Positions 37,517-48,255 of a stretch of 64,000 bases of DNA are shown piece by piece. The notes under the pieces were generated by a model. It had not been told where the DNA came from and did no database searches. It was given only the letters and a program-made list of their open reading frames with translations. The DNA is taken from NCBI RefSeq assembly GCF_026262505.1, contig NC_067203.1:12474392-12538391 (forward strand), given 5' to 3'. Origin of the DNA: Trichomonas vaginalis G3 (lineage: Eukaryota; Parabasalia; Trichomonadida; Trichomonadidae). The position numbers and the translations under genes were made by a program. The stretch's first letter is position 1; every line of letters begins with the position of its first letter.

Positions 37517-38613
37517 TTTAAGTGAAGTTAAAAAGCGGTTTTTGACAGATGTTTATATGACACTTTTTGTTCAGCACAAAAAACTACTCGGTCAAAGTGT
37601 TGTCAGTTTTGTAAAATAACCGTCTTATCTCATTCTATAAGGGGAAAAAGGCTTCTCAAAGTATACTTCCTTGGAACGCCTGTAACTTTTCTGTAGCGAC
37701 GATAGACCCTTACTTGTCCGGACAAAGTTATACTAAACATCTTCAGGGCTAGAAGGGGTGCAGCCCCTGGAAGCCCCACTACCTTTTTTTTTTTTTTTTT
37801 TTGTAATGAAATAAACAAATATTAAAATTATTTTTTGATAACAAGAAAATTCCCAATAGAAAATATTTGAGAGAAAGAAAAAAAGAAAATTGAAAAATAT
37901 TACTCTCCTTTATATTTCATGAGATTTTAAATTTATTCTCATAAAATTGACAATTTTATACGTTTAGATGAAAATAAGTGATTTTGGTTGAAATAGAAAT
38001 TATTATTTGCTTACAGCTATCAAATAGATTTTTGCTATTTTGATTAAAATTTGTTAATCAAATTAATAAATTTTTTCTAAATATCTTAAATATCTGGATC
38101 ACTCACATATACAATGAATTGAACGATAAAAATAATACAAACTCAACTAAGTTTCCTGTCTTTCAACTAAAAAAAATTATGCAAATTAAATTAAATTGTT
38201 TATTCAAATATAAAACAAAGATGAAGTAATTACAGTTATCATAAACTTTATGAATAACTCTGTAATTGGTTCAGATTTTCGTAAAAATATTGTTATTAAT
38301 ATCGATAAGAATACGTTTACCTACTATCACAACATATCGATAAACAAGAGTAGAGTGATTTTTATCATCGAAACTTTTTAAAAGCTGTAAGCTGGAAGGA
38401 AAAATCTTGTTTTTTCTGAGTTAGTTGTAGAACTATTGATGCACGAGTTATCATTGTGATGTAGAAGGATGTCAATGTACTGACTGAAGGATATGAAGTG
38501 AATTGAATTTCATTGCATTTCAATTTGATCAAAATTTGTTGAAATGATATGAATGTGTCAACATCTGTATCACTCTCTTTCACTCCTTCCCTATTCTTTC
38601 GAGAACGAAGCTA

Positions 38614-38631
38614 GCTCAGCTTTCGCTGAGC
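38614..38631. repeat. Hairpin GCTCAGC-TTTC-GCTGAGC
   Basis: Perfect 7-base arms with a 4-base loop, in an otherwise A+T-rich intergenic stretch. Could be a structured RNA or terminator; no gene borders it closely. Confidence 0.7.
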
Positions 38632-39863
38632 GAATTGACACTTTTGATGCCCTAAACGTACATGCTCTCAAATTTATCGAAAAAAATTATACCACCTAAA
38701 CTAGTATATTCTTATTTTAAATATGATATTATCCTTAGAATCCACACTAGAATATATTTAAATCAACTTTTAAAAAAGTTCGAATCCTGCGCGTCTCACT
38801 TTTTAAATTTTCCAAAAGGAAAATTATATTCTCCTAAAATGAAAACAATTTTCCGAATTGACATCCTTAGTATATCAAGAATCGTATGTAAATTTGTATT
38901 TTGGTACTGAAATAAATTTTTTGAGAGTAAGTTTTGAGAGCTGCATTCATTATCAGCTTTCAGGACGTTGTTTTATTTTAAAGGTTTGAATTTGTAAATA
39001 ACAATAAGATTGATGAATTGAGCAAGAAATTATATTGTTTTTATCGTAAATTCACAACAAATTTCAAAAGAAAATTATTTTTTTGAATAAAATTTCATGG
39101 TATATTATTCTATAATCATAATAATATAGTTTTATCGTTGTATTTCTTGAAAATACTTCATAAATTTATCCAAATTTTTTAATTTTTTTCAAAATTGATA
39201 AAAAATTCCTTTGAATATGAAATCAAAATCTAGATTTTGAAAAAAATTTGGAATTACAAAGTTATTCAAATACTGTAATTAACCCAAAAATACACAAAAT
39301 TTTTGGCTCTGCTTATAATATGTTCAAAAAATTTTGGTATTCTTCTTAAAAAAGGTAATACATATTCAAAATCGGCTTATTTCTAAGAAAATAGTAGGGT
39401 TTCTATTATGGCATATCGTTAAAAAGGATCGGGAAATTCATCCACAGATATTTGCTGAGTCAAATCTTGTTTGATAAAAGAATACCTACTAATCTTCAAT
39501 TGGAAATAGATGAAAAGGAAAAGTTCAACTTGCTTGAAATTATTTTCTCATCAACAAAGGTTAAACACATTTTATAGTTACCATAAGCTCAGTCTGGCAA
39601 TTGAGACGCAAGGATAAACGTTATGTGAGTCTCTCCCCAATTAATGAGAGACTTCGGAAGAATTTTGCTCTATTTAATTAAGATTTATGTTCCCTTGCCT
39701 ATAAACAGTCAAAGACAACAAGTAAACTACTTAAATAAGCCACTCACAAAATCGAGTGAGCGATGTATTCAATGAATTTTGAGAGGAAATTAACGCCTGA
39801 CTCCATCGAACATAGCCCTTCAAATTTGGTCCCCCAAGTGAATGATCGCAATAATCTCCAATA

Positions 39864-40869
39864 TATACATGGCACGATGGGCGCTACTTTTTTGGCGCCA
39901 GCGGCGCCGCCCGCGCCTCCGGTGGCTCCCACTGGTGGGGAGGAGACGATAGAAAAAGATATAAATTTTACTAAAAAAATTGAATTTTGGAAATTCTTTT
40001 GATTTTTTTGAATGATTTACGAAGAGATTGAACACATTTTGTACTATGAAATATCGTTATTAATAAATTTACTTCTTAAACATCTATTAAAATCGCAATT
40101 TTGAATATTTTTATGATTTTTTTGACCCGATCACTTGCGCCCGCGCCTACTGGGAGGGGTGCTTGTAAAGTATTCAAAAATCAATGTAAACATTTCAATT
40201 TTTGCTCCGACCTCCCATTGGGAGGGGGGCATATATCTTGTAGCGTTCAAGTTCAAGTGATGAAAGTGCATAAGAAAGCTCCTTAATCATACCGATAGAA
40301 ACAGCATTAGGGGCGCCAAATGGCGCTCGGTGATGTTTCCCATAAAAGCTTAATTTCAGGTATCCATAATCATAACCTGTCAGACGCAATAATTCATTAG
40401 CACACAATCATCGTTTCTCAATCAAGAAACGAAACGCACGATTGATTATGCTGGCCATTAAATTTTCATATCAAATAATTTACTACTTCAAGAAAAATTA
40501 AAGACTATCATCAACCAAAGCTTAAAATTCTCAGTGTTTACAACTCTCATACTTCGAATATGCATATTTCCAAAATAGCATGAAAATTTTTTTCATTTGA
40601 GCTCATTTTCTTTTGTTCTATTAACTAATACATGCAGTACAAGCTTGTTATACGTATACTTAATAAGTAAGGTCTTAAGGGAAATAATAAAAAACAATTT
40701 TGCTATTAATTATATTAAACAATATTTATTTGTAATTTCGTGATAATTATATTTCTTATTACAAAGTAAAGGTATTTGATATAATGTTTGCCTTACAAAA
40801 ATGTTTCCTTTGTCTTGCCACCATAGGTATTCTATTTTGTCACTTTTTGCGCCCGCCGTGCCATGTATA
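39864..40869. repeat. Inverted repeat pair about 1 kb apart (possible MITE ends)
   Basis: TATACATGGCACGATGGGCGC at 39,864-39,884 matches, in inverted form, 40,849-40,869 with two differences. Both copies run into an (A/T)ACTTTTT or AAAAAGTGAC-like stretch on the inner side. The enclosed 1 kb is non-coding. It could be a small non-autonomous DNA transposon, or two divergent copies of one promoter element. Confidence 0.5.
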
Positions 40870-40979
40870 CTCCAATAAGAACTAAACGTCATCCCTAGAT
40901 AGTAGAAAAAAGTTACTTCAATTAAAAACTTGATTTTTCAATCAAAATCTTGTGAAAACGTGACAATTCTCGGATTATC

Positions 40980-43900
40980 ATGCAAAACGAATCTTTATTA
41001 CAGCAGGCAGCACAATCTGCCATAAATGACGATATGTATGTGTTCTACTGTAATTACGTTACAAAATTGCATGATAGAGGCGGTAAAGATACGAGAATTT
41101 TAGTGATAACTAATATCAGTATTGCTTTTTGCAAAATCAAGAAGAATCCTCAAATGGACAGGGTAATGTATTGGCCCTCAATTACTAATTTTAGTTGTCA
41201 AGACACTACGATCATCTTAGAGTTCGGACAAGATGCTTTTCGGTTTGAATCAAACGAAATCGATCGTATTTGTGATACAATCACCTTCATTCTTAAAAAT
41301 ATCCTGACTAAATCCGAGTTTGCAAAGCTGAATATGCCGAGATTATACAATAGCACCTATTACAACAATACTTTAGGACTTGTTTCTCGTTTCAAGTCAT
41401 GCATAAATAGATCTGACCTCCATTATCCGCAATCGTTATTTGATACAGTATATCATTGCGCCAAATTTAAATTACAAACACTAGAATTACCTTATGATTG
41501 CCAAAAAATACCTTCACTCGAGCCAGTATTAACTGCATTAGCCCTAGCACCATTTGTTGAATCGTTAGTTCTTCCACCTTTGCATAAATTCGACACATAT
41601 AAAGCAACATTAGACTTCATCCAGCGATCATCATATATCGAGCATATACTTTACTCACAGGCTAGCCCTAGATCATTCTCCGAATTTTGCCAAGTTCTAA
41701 TTAACGCTGCTCCTTTCAATTTAAACTGTATCAGCTTTATCAATGCCGAATTCCGTAAAGACCATCTTCAAAAATTAAGAGATTTACTCATAGCCAAAGA
41801 TTTTAAGGGCGTTTCCCTACAAAATGCCGTTCATCCTTCTGGAATTGATTATTTTGACAAAGAATTCTTCAAAGACCTACCTATTAAACTCGCGAACTTC
41901 GACAGATCCAATTCCATCCACTACAAATCAATAATTCCCTTCTTAAATAAAATAAAAATTTTGTCATTCGGCGGTTGCAAAATAGATATATCCGATGTCC
42001 TTACAGAAATATCGAAGAACAACTTTACGAACCTCAAGATGCTTAACTTGAGCGTTAATGTTTGTAATAATGAAATCGACCAAAATATCAAACTTCCTGC
42101 TTCTCTTGTTCGTCTCGATCTCAACAGCATCAGGTGGAAAACAGGCACAATCACTTCATTCTTCCGAATTATTACTAGCTACAATTGGGAGAAAGGAATC
42201 TTCCTCGGATTCGCCCAGCAGACAGCTGACTCCAATGATTGGGAGAAATTGTTCAAAGAGTTCATGAAACTACCTAAAAATTCAATTACAGACTTAGAAT
42301 GGAGTTTCAATCCCGTCGATCCAAGATTCTCGGCCTTCCTTAAGAACTGTTGCACGAACCTTCAATCGTTAGTTATCACCGACTCATTTACTAACGAAAA
42401 GCCACGAGAAATCATCGCATTTGCCGATGCCCTCAAAACTATGCCAGTTCTGACCAAATTGGTCATTACGGGTAACGATAAGATGTTCCTCGGACCAGAG
42501 TACACCCACATTTTCTCAGCTCTCCAGGACAGAAATAACATTCGCTACTTGGAAGTATCAGGAAACAGGATCGGAAACACGGGAGTCAGTCAGTTGGCCG
42601 ACCTACTCAAGGAATGTCCATCAATTTCGAGTATTGGATTTGATAATTCCAGAATTACTTGTCAAGATCCGATAATTCGATGCCTTGATGCGGTAGAAAA
42701 CAGGAGTTCCCCTGTATACATCAGCTGGTCAGAGGAAGATCTCCATAACCTTGTCCAAACCAATGAATTGACAATGGATGATGTTTTGAAAATCTCATTA
42801 CGCATTTTGAATGCAGGAAAAGAGGATCAAACCAACATAGATCGCAAGGACTACTTCAACCAGCCATTCCAATCCTATTATCTCCCAATTCACTCCAAAT
42901 TCCCTTTATATTATTCCCAAGATACGATAGATCAGTTCCAATCCTCCATTCCTCAGTATGACTCCAACCAAAGCGATGTCTGGATATCATCTGGATTCAC
43001 TAACCAGCAGAACAACGCTCCGGAATCCTCCACAAACACTCCTGTCACCAATAAAGAGCCTGAAAACAAAGCATCTGATGACGAATCATCGACATTTGAC
43101 TTGTGGGCTGATTCCGACAGCGCAGGAATCTCTCCACAGAGATTGACAATCGCGTCAAACAAGAGACAAGTTGATCCAAACTCATTAGATCATATATTTG
43201 ATGATAGCGAAGATGACAAACCAACAAAGTCTCCTCTTGTCGATGCAAACACACACGTTGAATTCAAAGTACAAGGTAAAGTAGTAAAAGGACAGGGAAG
43301 AAGTAGATCTCTCTCAACTCCAAAACTTGATTTTTACAAGGAAAGTGACAGTGACAGAAATCCAGAAAAAAGTGACAACAAAAAAGGACTTGCAGCATTT
43401 GCAGAGAGTTCATCAGATGAGAATGATGATCAGAACATCAAACTGAAGCAAATGCAGAAGAGTCCATTGAGGAAATCATTGATAACACTTGATAAATGGA
43501 AGGAAAGTGATGATTCAAATCAATTGTCATCACCTGAAGAACTGAAAGCACCAAAATCATGTGGATACAACACAAACAATCCTCCTCCATTGTCTCTTCA
43601 AATTGTTCCTCCAAAGAAATTCACTGATGATGACTCAGACATCGAAATAAAACAACCGAAATCCCTCCAAGTCCAGAAATCAAAACTTCAACCTGTAACT
43701 GAACAAAAACTTTCTGATTTGGATTCAGAAGATTCCGATCTCCCTAAAATGAAACCAGTCAATTTGCCATTGAATAACAAATTGTCTGATTCTGATTCCG
43801 ACTTGCCAAAGATGAAACCAGTGAATTTACCTTTGAATCAACCAAAAATTGATTCTGATGACGATCTGCCAAAAATGAAACCAGTCAGTTTGCAGTTAAA

Positions 43901-46900
43901 TGACTTTTCTACTCCCAAACAAACAGAGAAACAAGATTTGTCTGATTCCAATGATGATTTACCTAAAATGAAACCAGTCAATTTATCATTAAACAATGAC
44001 CAACAGAAAGTCCTTAAACTAGATACAGACACAGATTCACTGAAAACTAAACCAGATACAGATTCTTTCGATGATTTACCGAAGATGAAACCACAAACTG
44101 TTGTTCTTCAAAACGAAAAACCAACAAGTTCTACTCCACCAATAAAAGAAAACCAGTTTGACTCTTTGTTCGTTGACAGTAAGAACAAATCCAATCCACC
44201 GCAATCACTGAAACCATTAGAGTTCACTGCTCCTATCTCTATTCCGAAATACCAAGTAACATTAGTTGATGAAAACGATCTGCAAATCAATGAAAATGCA
44301 GTTGATGATTTTCCAAAACCTGACATTTTAACATCACCAATTGATTTAGAACTGAAACACGAGTCATCATCTAGTTCATCACGAATGAGACAGACAACGA
44401 TACAGAACATTGATGACAGTTCTTCATCGAACTTCGCAAGAAGACCTCCTCCATTTTGTTACCCGAGATTGACGCGATCATCAGAGTTTTTCACTGTTCC
44501 TTTGAAGAAGAAGATGCAGAGTAAGAAAGAGAGCAGTGATAACCATTCCCTTGAGAACTACATGGAACAGAAACTTCCTCAGAAGAAGAACAACTTCATT
44601 TCGCTCGATGTTTTCTCTGAATCCCACAATTCCGACCAATTTTCAATCAGATCCGATCCATCGTCAAGACTCTTCAAGACAGAAGAACAGAGAAGAACTC
44701 CTCCATCCAGATTGTTGTCAAGACACAGATTGAACATCCCTCTTCCTCCAAACCAAAGAAGAGGACAACTAAGTGAAGCATCAGGTAGATTCAACGCTCA
44801 CAGATCGTACAACAACCAGAAATACTCTTCTGAGCAAATAAAACCCGCTTTACAAGGTTTGTATAATACACAGCAAACAGTGTCAAATATTCGTCAAACT
44901 GCTTTGACATCATCATCAACACCGATGTTGACAGAGTCCAGTCACTTGGCATCATCATGCGAGGAAGAAGACAAATTAATAAATGAAGAAGAAGAGGAAG
45001 AACAACAGGAATCAGAGTCAGAAGATGGAAGAAACGTGACAATACAACTTGACACGAACAAGAAGACATTTTCAGGTCATAAGATAGATAGCGAGGAGAG
45101 TTCGAACATCTTCGAATCAATGTCATCTTCTTTGTTCTTCCCTGAGTTCAGGACAGCGAGAAAAGGAAAATCGAATTTCAGGGATGAAATGTGGGTTTCA
45201 GCGGCTATTGCGCAGACATCGAATGCAGAACAAGAAAATGATGACGACAACAAGTCACCGAAGAAGAAGTTCAACCACGCGGCGTCTGCAGGCGGAAAGG
45301 CACAAGGTCTGGAAATGATTGATGAAAATGTCGAAAATGAAAATAAAAGTGACAAATCTTCAACAGTTGAATTCGTTGAAGAGGAAGACGACAAGAACTC
45401 GGAAATGGAAGAGTCTGAGTTTGAGGAAGAAGATGTTTTCGAATACGAAAACTCTGGAGATGAAAAAGAAAACTTTGTCTTGAGAGAAAACGAAAAAACT
45501 GTTGCTGTTCCTGTAATAAATGAAGGGAAAAAGCACAAATCTTCTGCAGAATACTCTGGATCATACTACACTGATTCTGGTTCTTACTACACTGACTCTG
45601 ACTACGCTTCATACAGCGATTACTCCTCTTCTGAAGAGAAAACAAAGAAATCTCCTGAAAACCACAAACAACAAAAAGAAAAAGAAGAAATCCAAAAACA
45701 AAAAGAACTAGAAAAACAAAAAGAAATCGAGAAACAGAAGGAGATAAAAAAACAAAAAGAATTAGAAAGACAAAAGGAAATCGAGAAACAGAAGGAGATA
45801 AAAAAACAAAAAGAATTAGAAAGACAAAAGGAAATCGAGAAACAGAAGGAGATAAAAAAACAAAAAGAATTAGAAAGACAAAAGGAAATCGAGAAACAGA
45901 AGGAGATAAAAAAACAAAAAGAATTAGAAAGACAAAAGGAAATCGAGAAACAGAAGGAGATAAAAAAACAAAAAGAATTAGAAAGACAAAAGGAAATCGA
46001 GAAACAGAAGGAGATAAAAAAGCAGAAAGAACTAGAGAAACAAAGAGAAATTGAGAAACAGAAAGAGTTAGAAAGACAAAGGGAAATAGAAAAACAAAAG
46101 GAGATTGAGAGACAGAAAGAAATAGAAAGACAAAAAGAAATAGAAAAACAGAAAGAGTTAGAAAGGCAAAGAGAAGAAGAGAAGCAAAAGGAATTGGAGA
46201 AACAGAAAGAAATAGAAAAACAAAAAGAGTTAGAGAAGCAGAAAGAGATAGAAAGGCAGAAAGAAGAAGAGAAAATGAAAGAGAAACACGAGAAGGAAGA
46301 AAACGAGAAAAGAAGTAAAATTGCATCATCAGAAAGTGAACACACAATAACATTCAACTCAAACTCCTCAAACATTCCAACTCCTTCAGCTTCTTTGCAC
46401 ACGTCGAGGTACGATTTCGTTGAAGACAGTCTTTCTTCAGACATGTTGACACAGCCTCCAATAAACTTCGATCCATCCCTCATCGAATCTGTTTCCACAA
46501 ATGAGATGGAAACAAGCGAAATCACTGCATCAGGAGTTAGAAGATTCGCCAACGAAGATGACATTGATTCCACTGAAGACTCTCCTAAATCTCTTCGAAA
46601 GGAACATCGACGCAAATCGATTCCTATCAATCCGAAGATGTACGCGAGCCTCCACAACTCTGAGTCAGAACTTGTCAAATCTTCTCAGTTCACGAAATCT
46701 CTTCCAACAGCTTACAGTCCGAAGAGAGAGTACCCACCAATGTCTCTTCAATCCGCCAAGCACGACTCGATGGATTTGCTTATTCCAGGAGCAAACGGAC
46801 AGAAGAGAAGACACAGGAGAGATAACTCTGAAGGAGGAAGAAGCTGCAAGACAGATGACTTTGATTCGATCGCTGAAAGGGAGATTCCATATTCTCCACC

Positions 46901-47012
46901 TGATTGGTCATTCCCATTGCAACAATTGTCGAAACCACACACTAAAAAACTTATTGTTGGTTTCCAGAATAAGTTTACATTCGACTTCTTAATAGAGAAT
47001 TTAAGAAAATAA
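40980..47012 (+). CDS. Large PH-like/leucine-rich-repeat protein with coiled coil (2010 aa)
   Basis: A single exon. Residues about 15-115 look like a PH-type fold (RILVITNISIAFCKI, a FGQDAFRFES strand pair, a closing helix). Residues about 170-590 are leucine-rich repeats of the ribonuclease-inhibitor kind (NLKMLNLSVN, NIRYLEVSGNRIGNTGVSQL). This PH-plus-LRR order is that of CARMIL-type actin regulators, but I found no capping-protein-binding motif, so the link is loose. A long acidic Ser/Asp-rich disordered part follows, with five copies of DLPKMKPVNL-like units (residues about 915-1040). Then comes an extreme Lys/Gln/Glu coiled coil (about 1560-1775, KQKELERQKEIE) and a Ser-rich tail. Likely a cytoskeletal scaffold. 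Confidence 0.8.
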   Translation: MQNESLLQQAAQSAINDDMYVFYCNYVTKLHDRGGKDTRILVITNISIAFCKIKKNPQMDRVMYWPSITNFSCQDTTIILEFGQDAFRFESNEIDRICDTITFILKNILTKSEFAKLNMPRLYNSTYYNNTLGLVSRFKSCINRSDLHYPQSLFDTVYHCAKFKLQTLELPYDCQKIPSLEPVLTALALAPFVESLVLPPLHKFDTYKATLDFIQRSSYIEHILYSQASPRSFSEFCQVLINAAPFNLNCISFINAEFRKDHLQKLRDLLIAKDFKGVSLQNAVHPSGIDYFDKEFFKDLPIKLANFDRSNSIHYKSIIPFLNKIKILSFGGCKIDISDVLTEISKNNFTNLKMLNLSVNVCNNEIDQNIKLPASLVRLDLNSIRWKTGTITSFFRIITSYNWEKGIFLGFAQQTADSNDWEKLFKEFMKLPKNSITDLEWSFNPVDPRFSAFLKNCCTNLQSLVITDSFTNEKPREIIAFADALKTMPVLTKLVITGNDKMFLGPEYTHIFSALQDRNNIRYLEVSGNRIGNTGVSQLADLLKECPSISSIGFDNSRITCQDPIIRCLDAVENRSSPVYISWSEEDLHNLVQTNELTMDDVLKISLRILNAGKEDQTNIDRKDYFNQPFQSYYLPIHSKFPLYYSQDTIDQFQSSIPQYDSNQSDVWISSGFTNQQNNAPESSTNTPVTNKEPENKASDDESSTFDLWADSDSAGISPQRLTIASNKRQVDPNSLDHIFDDSEDDKPTKSPLVDANTHVEFKVQGKVVKGQGRSRSLSTPKLDFYKESDSDRNPEKSDNKKGLAAFAESSSDENDDQNIKLKQMQKSPLRKSLITLDKWKESDDSNQLSSPEELKAPKSCGYNTNNPPPLSLQIVPPKKFTDDDSDIEIKQPKSLQVQKSKLQPVTEQKLSDLDSEDSDLPKMKPVNLPLNNKLSDSDSDLPKMKPVNLPLNQPKIDSDDDLPKMKPVSLQLNDFSTPKQTEKQDLSDSNDDLPKMKPVNLSLNNDQQKVLKLDTDTDSLKTKPDTDSFDDLPKMKPQTVVLQNEKPTSSTPPIKENQFDSLFVDSKNKSNPPQSLKPLEFTAPISIPKYQVTLVDENDLQINENAVDDFPKPDILTSPIDLELKHESSSSSSRMRQTTIQNIDDSSSSNFARRPPPFCYPRLTRSSEFFTVPLKKKMQSKKESSDNHSLENYMEQKLPQKKNNFISLDVFSESHNSDQFSIRSDPSSRLFKTEEQRRTPPSRLLSRHRLNIPLPPNQRRGQLSEASGRFNAHRSYNNQKYSSEQIKPALQGLYNTQQTVSNIRQTALTSSSTPMLTESSHLASSCEEEDKLINEEEEEEQQESESEDGRNVTIQLDTNKKTFSGHKIDSEESSNIFESMSSSLFFPEFRTARKGKSNFRDEMWVSAAIAQTSNAEQENDDDNKSPKKKFNHAASAGGKAQGLEMIDENVENENKSDKSSTVEFVEEEDDKNSEMEESEFEEEDVFEYENSGDEKENFVLRENEKTVAVPVINEGKKHKSSAEYSGSYYTDSGSYYTDSDYASYSDYSSSEEKTKKSPENHKQQKEKEEIQKQKELEKQKEIEKQKEIKKQKELERQKEIEKQKEIKKQKELERQKEIEKQKEIKKQKELERQKEIEKQKEIKKQKELERQKEIEKQKEIKKQKELERQKEIEKQKEIKKQKELEKQREIEKQKELERQREIEKQKEIERQKEIERQKEIEKQKELERQREEEKQKELEKQKEIEKQKELEKQKEIERQKEEEKMKEKHEKEENEKRSKIASSESEHTITFNSNSSNIPTPSASLHTSRYDFVEDSLSSDMLTQPPINFDPSLIESVSTNEMETSEITASGVRRFANEDDIDSTEDSPKSLRKEHRRKSIPINPKMYASLHNSESELVKSSQFTKSLPTAYSPKREYPPMSLQSAKHDSMDLLIPGANGQKRRHRRDNSEGGRSCKTDDFDSIAEREIPYSPPDWSFPLQQLSKPHTKKLIVGFQNKFTFDFLIENLRK
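45727..46020 (+). repeat. 54-bp tandem repeat inside the coiled-coil coding region
   Basis: Five near-identical units of 54 bases encode the 18-residue KKQKELERQKEIEKQKEI. Flanking copies are more diverged at DNA level, so the identical block is a recent expansion. Length differences between strains are expected. Confidence 0.9.
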
Positions 47013-47238
47013 ATGTTTGATATATTTTTTAGTTAAATTTTTATATAATTTTTTTATTTAAATAACTTTGTCATTGGTTCCCAATACATCCCACACATCA
47101 AATCAGCTCTCTCCAAGTTTGATCCTAGTGTCACCCATTTTAATATCAACAGAGATATAAAGTTATGAATCAATCAAAGTAGAAAGAAGGAAAAATGTAT
47201 GTTTTTTTATTGACATGACTTTATTCGAAAAAAATAGT

Positions 47239-48255
47239 TTACAATGTTAAAAATTTTGGTAACTCGATAGTACTAACAAACTCATTCTGTTCTGTTGCAT
47301 ATTTCTTTCTGATTGCTTGATATCTTGATGCAGCAGTTGCTTGGAGTGAAAGGTGAATCATATTTGCAACAGGAGAAAGTTCTGACTTTGTATAGCAAAG
47401 TTGCCTTTCAAGATCTTTCGTCCAAAGTGTGCTATTGTTAGTGATGACCATTGAATAGTAAAGAATAGCAGCAGCAGTTTTTGAAGGACTAATTCCAATG
47501 AACTCTGAGTCAAGGAGAATTGATTCATTGACGTAATGAGCGAATCTATTCAAAATCATATCTGAGTTCACAAGAATAAGGAATCTACGGAGGAATTGGG
47601 AAGATAGGATTGGTGTTGTAGAGAATTCAAGAGTATTTAATAAATTAATCTCCATTCTTTGCAAACCAATAACTGTAAATGAGTCACCAGCATAGTGAAC
47701 TAATTTTTCGCACTTTGGTGGATAAATTTCTTCCGTTTTAGCTGCCAAAAGGATGGCTGCTGAGCCAAGTAGTTGGAATTTGCTCTTATCAAGGTCTCTC
47801 TCCATCAAGTATCTGTCTATGTAAGCAACAATGTAGAAAAGTGTATCCGTATGCATGTTTTGCTTTTTGTGTACTTCGACAATCCAATCAATGAGAGTTG
47901 ATCGCATTTTTGGTGTAATATTCGACTGATTCTCAAATAATGATGGTTGAGGAAGGTTTTCATTCTCAACACTTCTCATATAATTGTAGATCTCAAGATC
48001 ATATTCTGTGCAATCTTGAGCATTCTTTTTATCTCCAATTCTAACATTGGGAAGCTGCACACTTGGGATGCCCTTTTCAACAGCAGCTGGTTTGGATCCC
48101 AAATAGCAGGAAACCGGACCTTTAATTTCACCTAATGGAACTCTAGCAAATGTTGGATTAGCATTAGCACTCATTCTGGATTTCATACCAGCATTTATTG
48201 ATGAACGAGTTGCTCTGGCTGGCTGAATTAAGCCTCGAGCAGATCTCTGCGTCAT
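47239..48255 (-). CDS. Mitotic (A/B-type) cyclin
   Basis: Regulatory subunit of a cyclin-dependent kinase. A basic N-terminal tail (about 80 residues) precedes the cyclin box. The sequence shows the hallmark MRSTLIDWIVEVH at residues 117-129, then YIVAYIDRYL, LLGSAAILLAAKTEEIYPP and INLLNTLEFSTTP, with a second cyclin fold to the end. Length (338) is normal. A canonical destruction box (RxxLxxxxN) is not obvious in the tail; QRSARGLIQP is the nearest. Convergent with the large LRR gene, 227 bases apart, and intronless. Confidence 0.92.
   Translation of the reverse strand: MTQRSARGLIQPARATRSSINAGMKSRMSANANPTFARVPLGEIKGPVSCYLGSKPAAVEKGIPSVQLPNVRIGDKKNAQDCTEYDLEIYNYMRSVENENLPQPSLFENQSNITPKMRSTLIDWIVEVHKKQNMHTDTLFYIVAYIDRYLMERDLDKSKFQLLGSAAILLAAKTEEIYPPKCEKLVHYAGDSFTVIGLQRMEINLLNTLEFSTTPILSSQFLRRFLILVNSDMILNRFAHYVNESILLDSEFIGISPSKTAAAILYYSMVITNNSTLWTKDLERQLCYTKSELSPVANMIHLSLQATAASRYQAIRKKYATEQNEFVSTIELPKFLTL

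Larger units (their letters stand above)
13690..37600. mobile_element. Maverick/Polinton element B
   Basis: Parts in order: unresolved frame, minor-capsid-like gene (minus), collagen/fibre gene (plus), integrase (plus), hypothetical, KilA-N protein, conserved 157-aa gene, D5-like winged helix, polymerase B, 266-aa gene (minus), basic protein (minus), small gene, major capsid, membrane protein, small genes, two coiled-coil genes (minus). The left part is present twice around an N gap, probably an assembly duplicate. The right part looks fairly young, with a handful of breaks. Limits are approximate and no terminal repeats were identified. Packaging ATPase and cysteine protease were not recognised. 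Almost free of GATC. Confidence 0.8.
37517..40979. other. Gene-poor junction between element B and host genes
   Basis: No supported gene. It holds a GGGG/CCCC hairpin (AGGGGTGCAGCCCCT, 37,754-37,768) followed by a 19-T run at 37,784-37,802, which may be near the element's end. Further on are long A+T-rich stretches, a perfect AGTCTCTC/GAGAGACT hairpin at 39,628-39,653, and G+C-rich patches at about 39,880-39,945, 40,135-40,230 and 40,310-40,330. GATC reappears from about 38,097, the frequency of ordinary host DNA. Confidence 0.6.

Noticed and set aside
1-37600. FtsK/HerA packaging ATPase and adenain-like protease of the Mavericks
   Set aside because: I looked for a Walker A (GxxGxGKS/T) and a His-Asp-Cys protease pattern and saw neither. 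They may be outside the window, in the noisy region, or absent.
37784-37802. 19-T run as a poly(A) tail of a retrotransposon
   Set aside because: No reverse transcriptase or other LINE part is nearby; it more likely marks the element B/host junction or is simple slippage.
38770-38810. tRNA 3' end (GTTCGAATCC)
   Set aside because: Only the T-loop resembles a tRNA; the 70 bases upstream have no A box or stems.
45271-46678. Two long minus-strand frames (352-360 aa) opposite the coiled-coil region
   Set aside because: They are antisense images of the AAACAGAAAGA-type repeat, giving only Phe/Ser/Leu-rich repeats, while the plus strand has one coherent 2010-aa protein.
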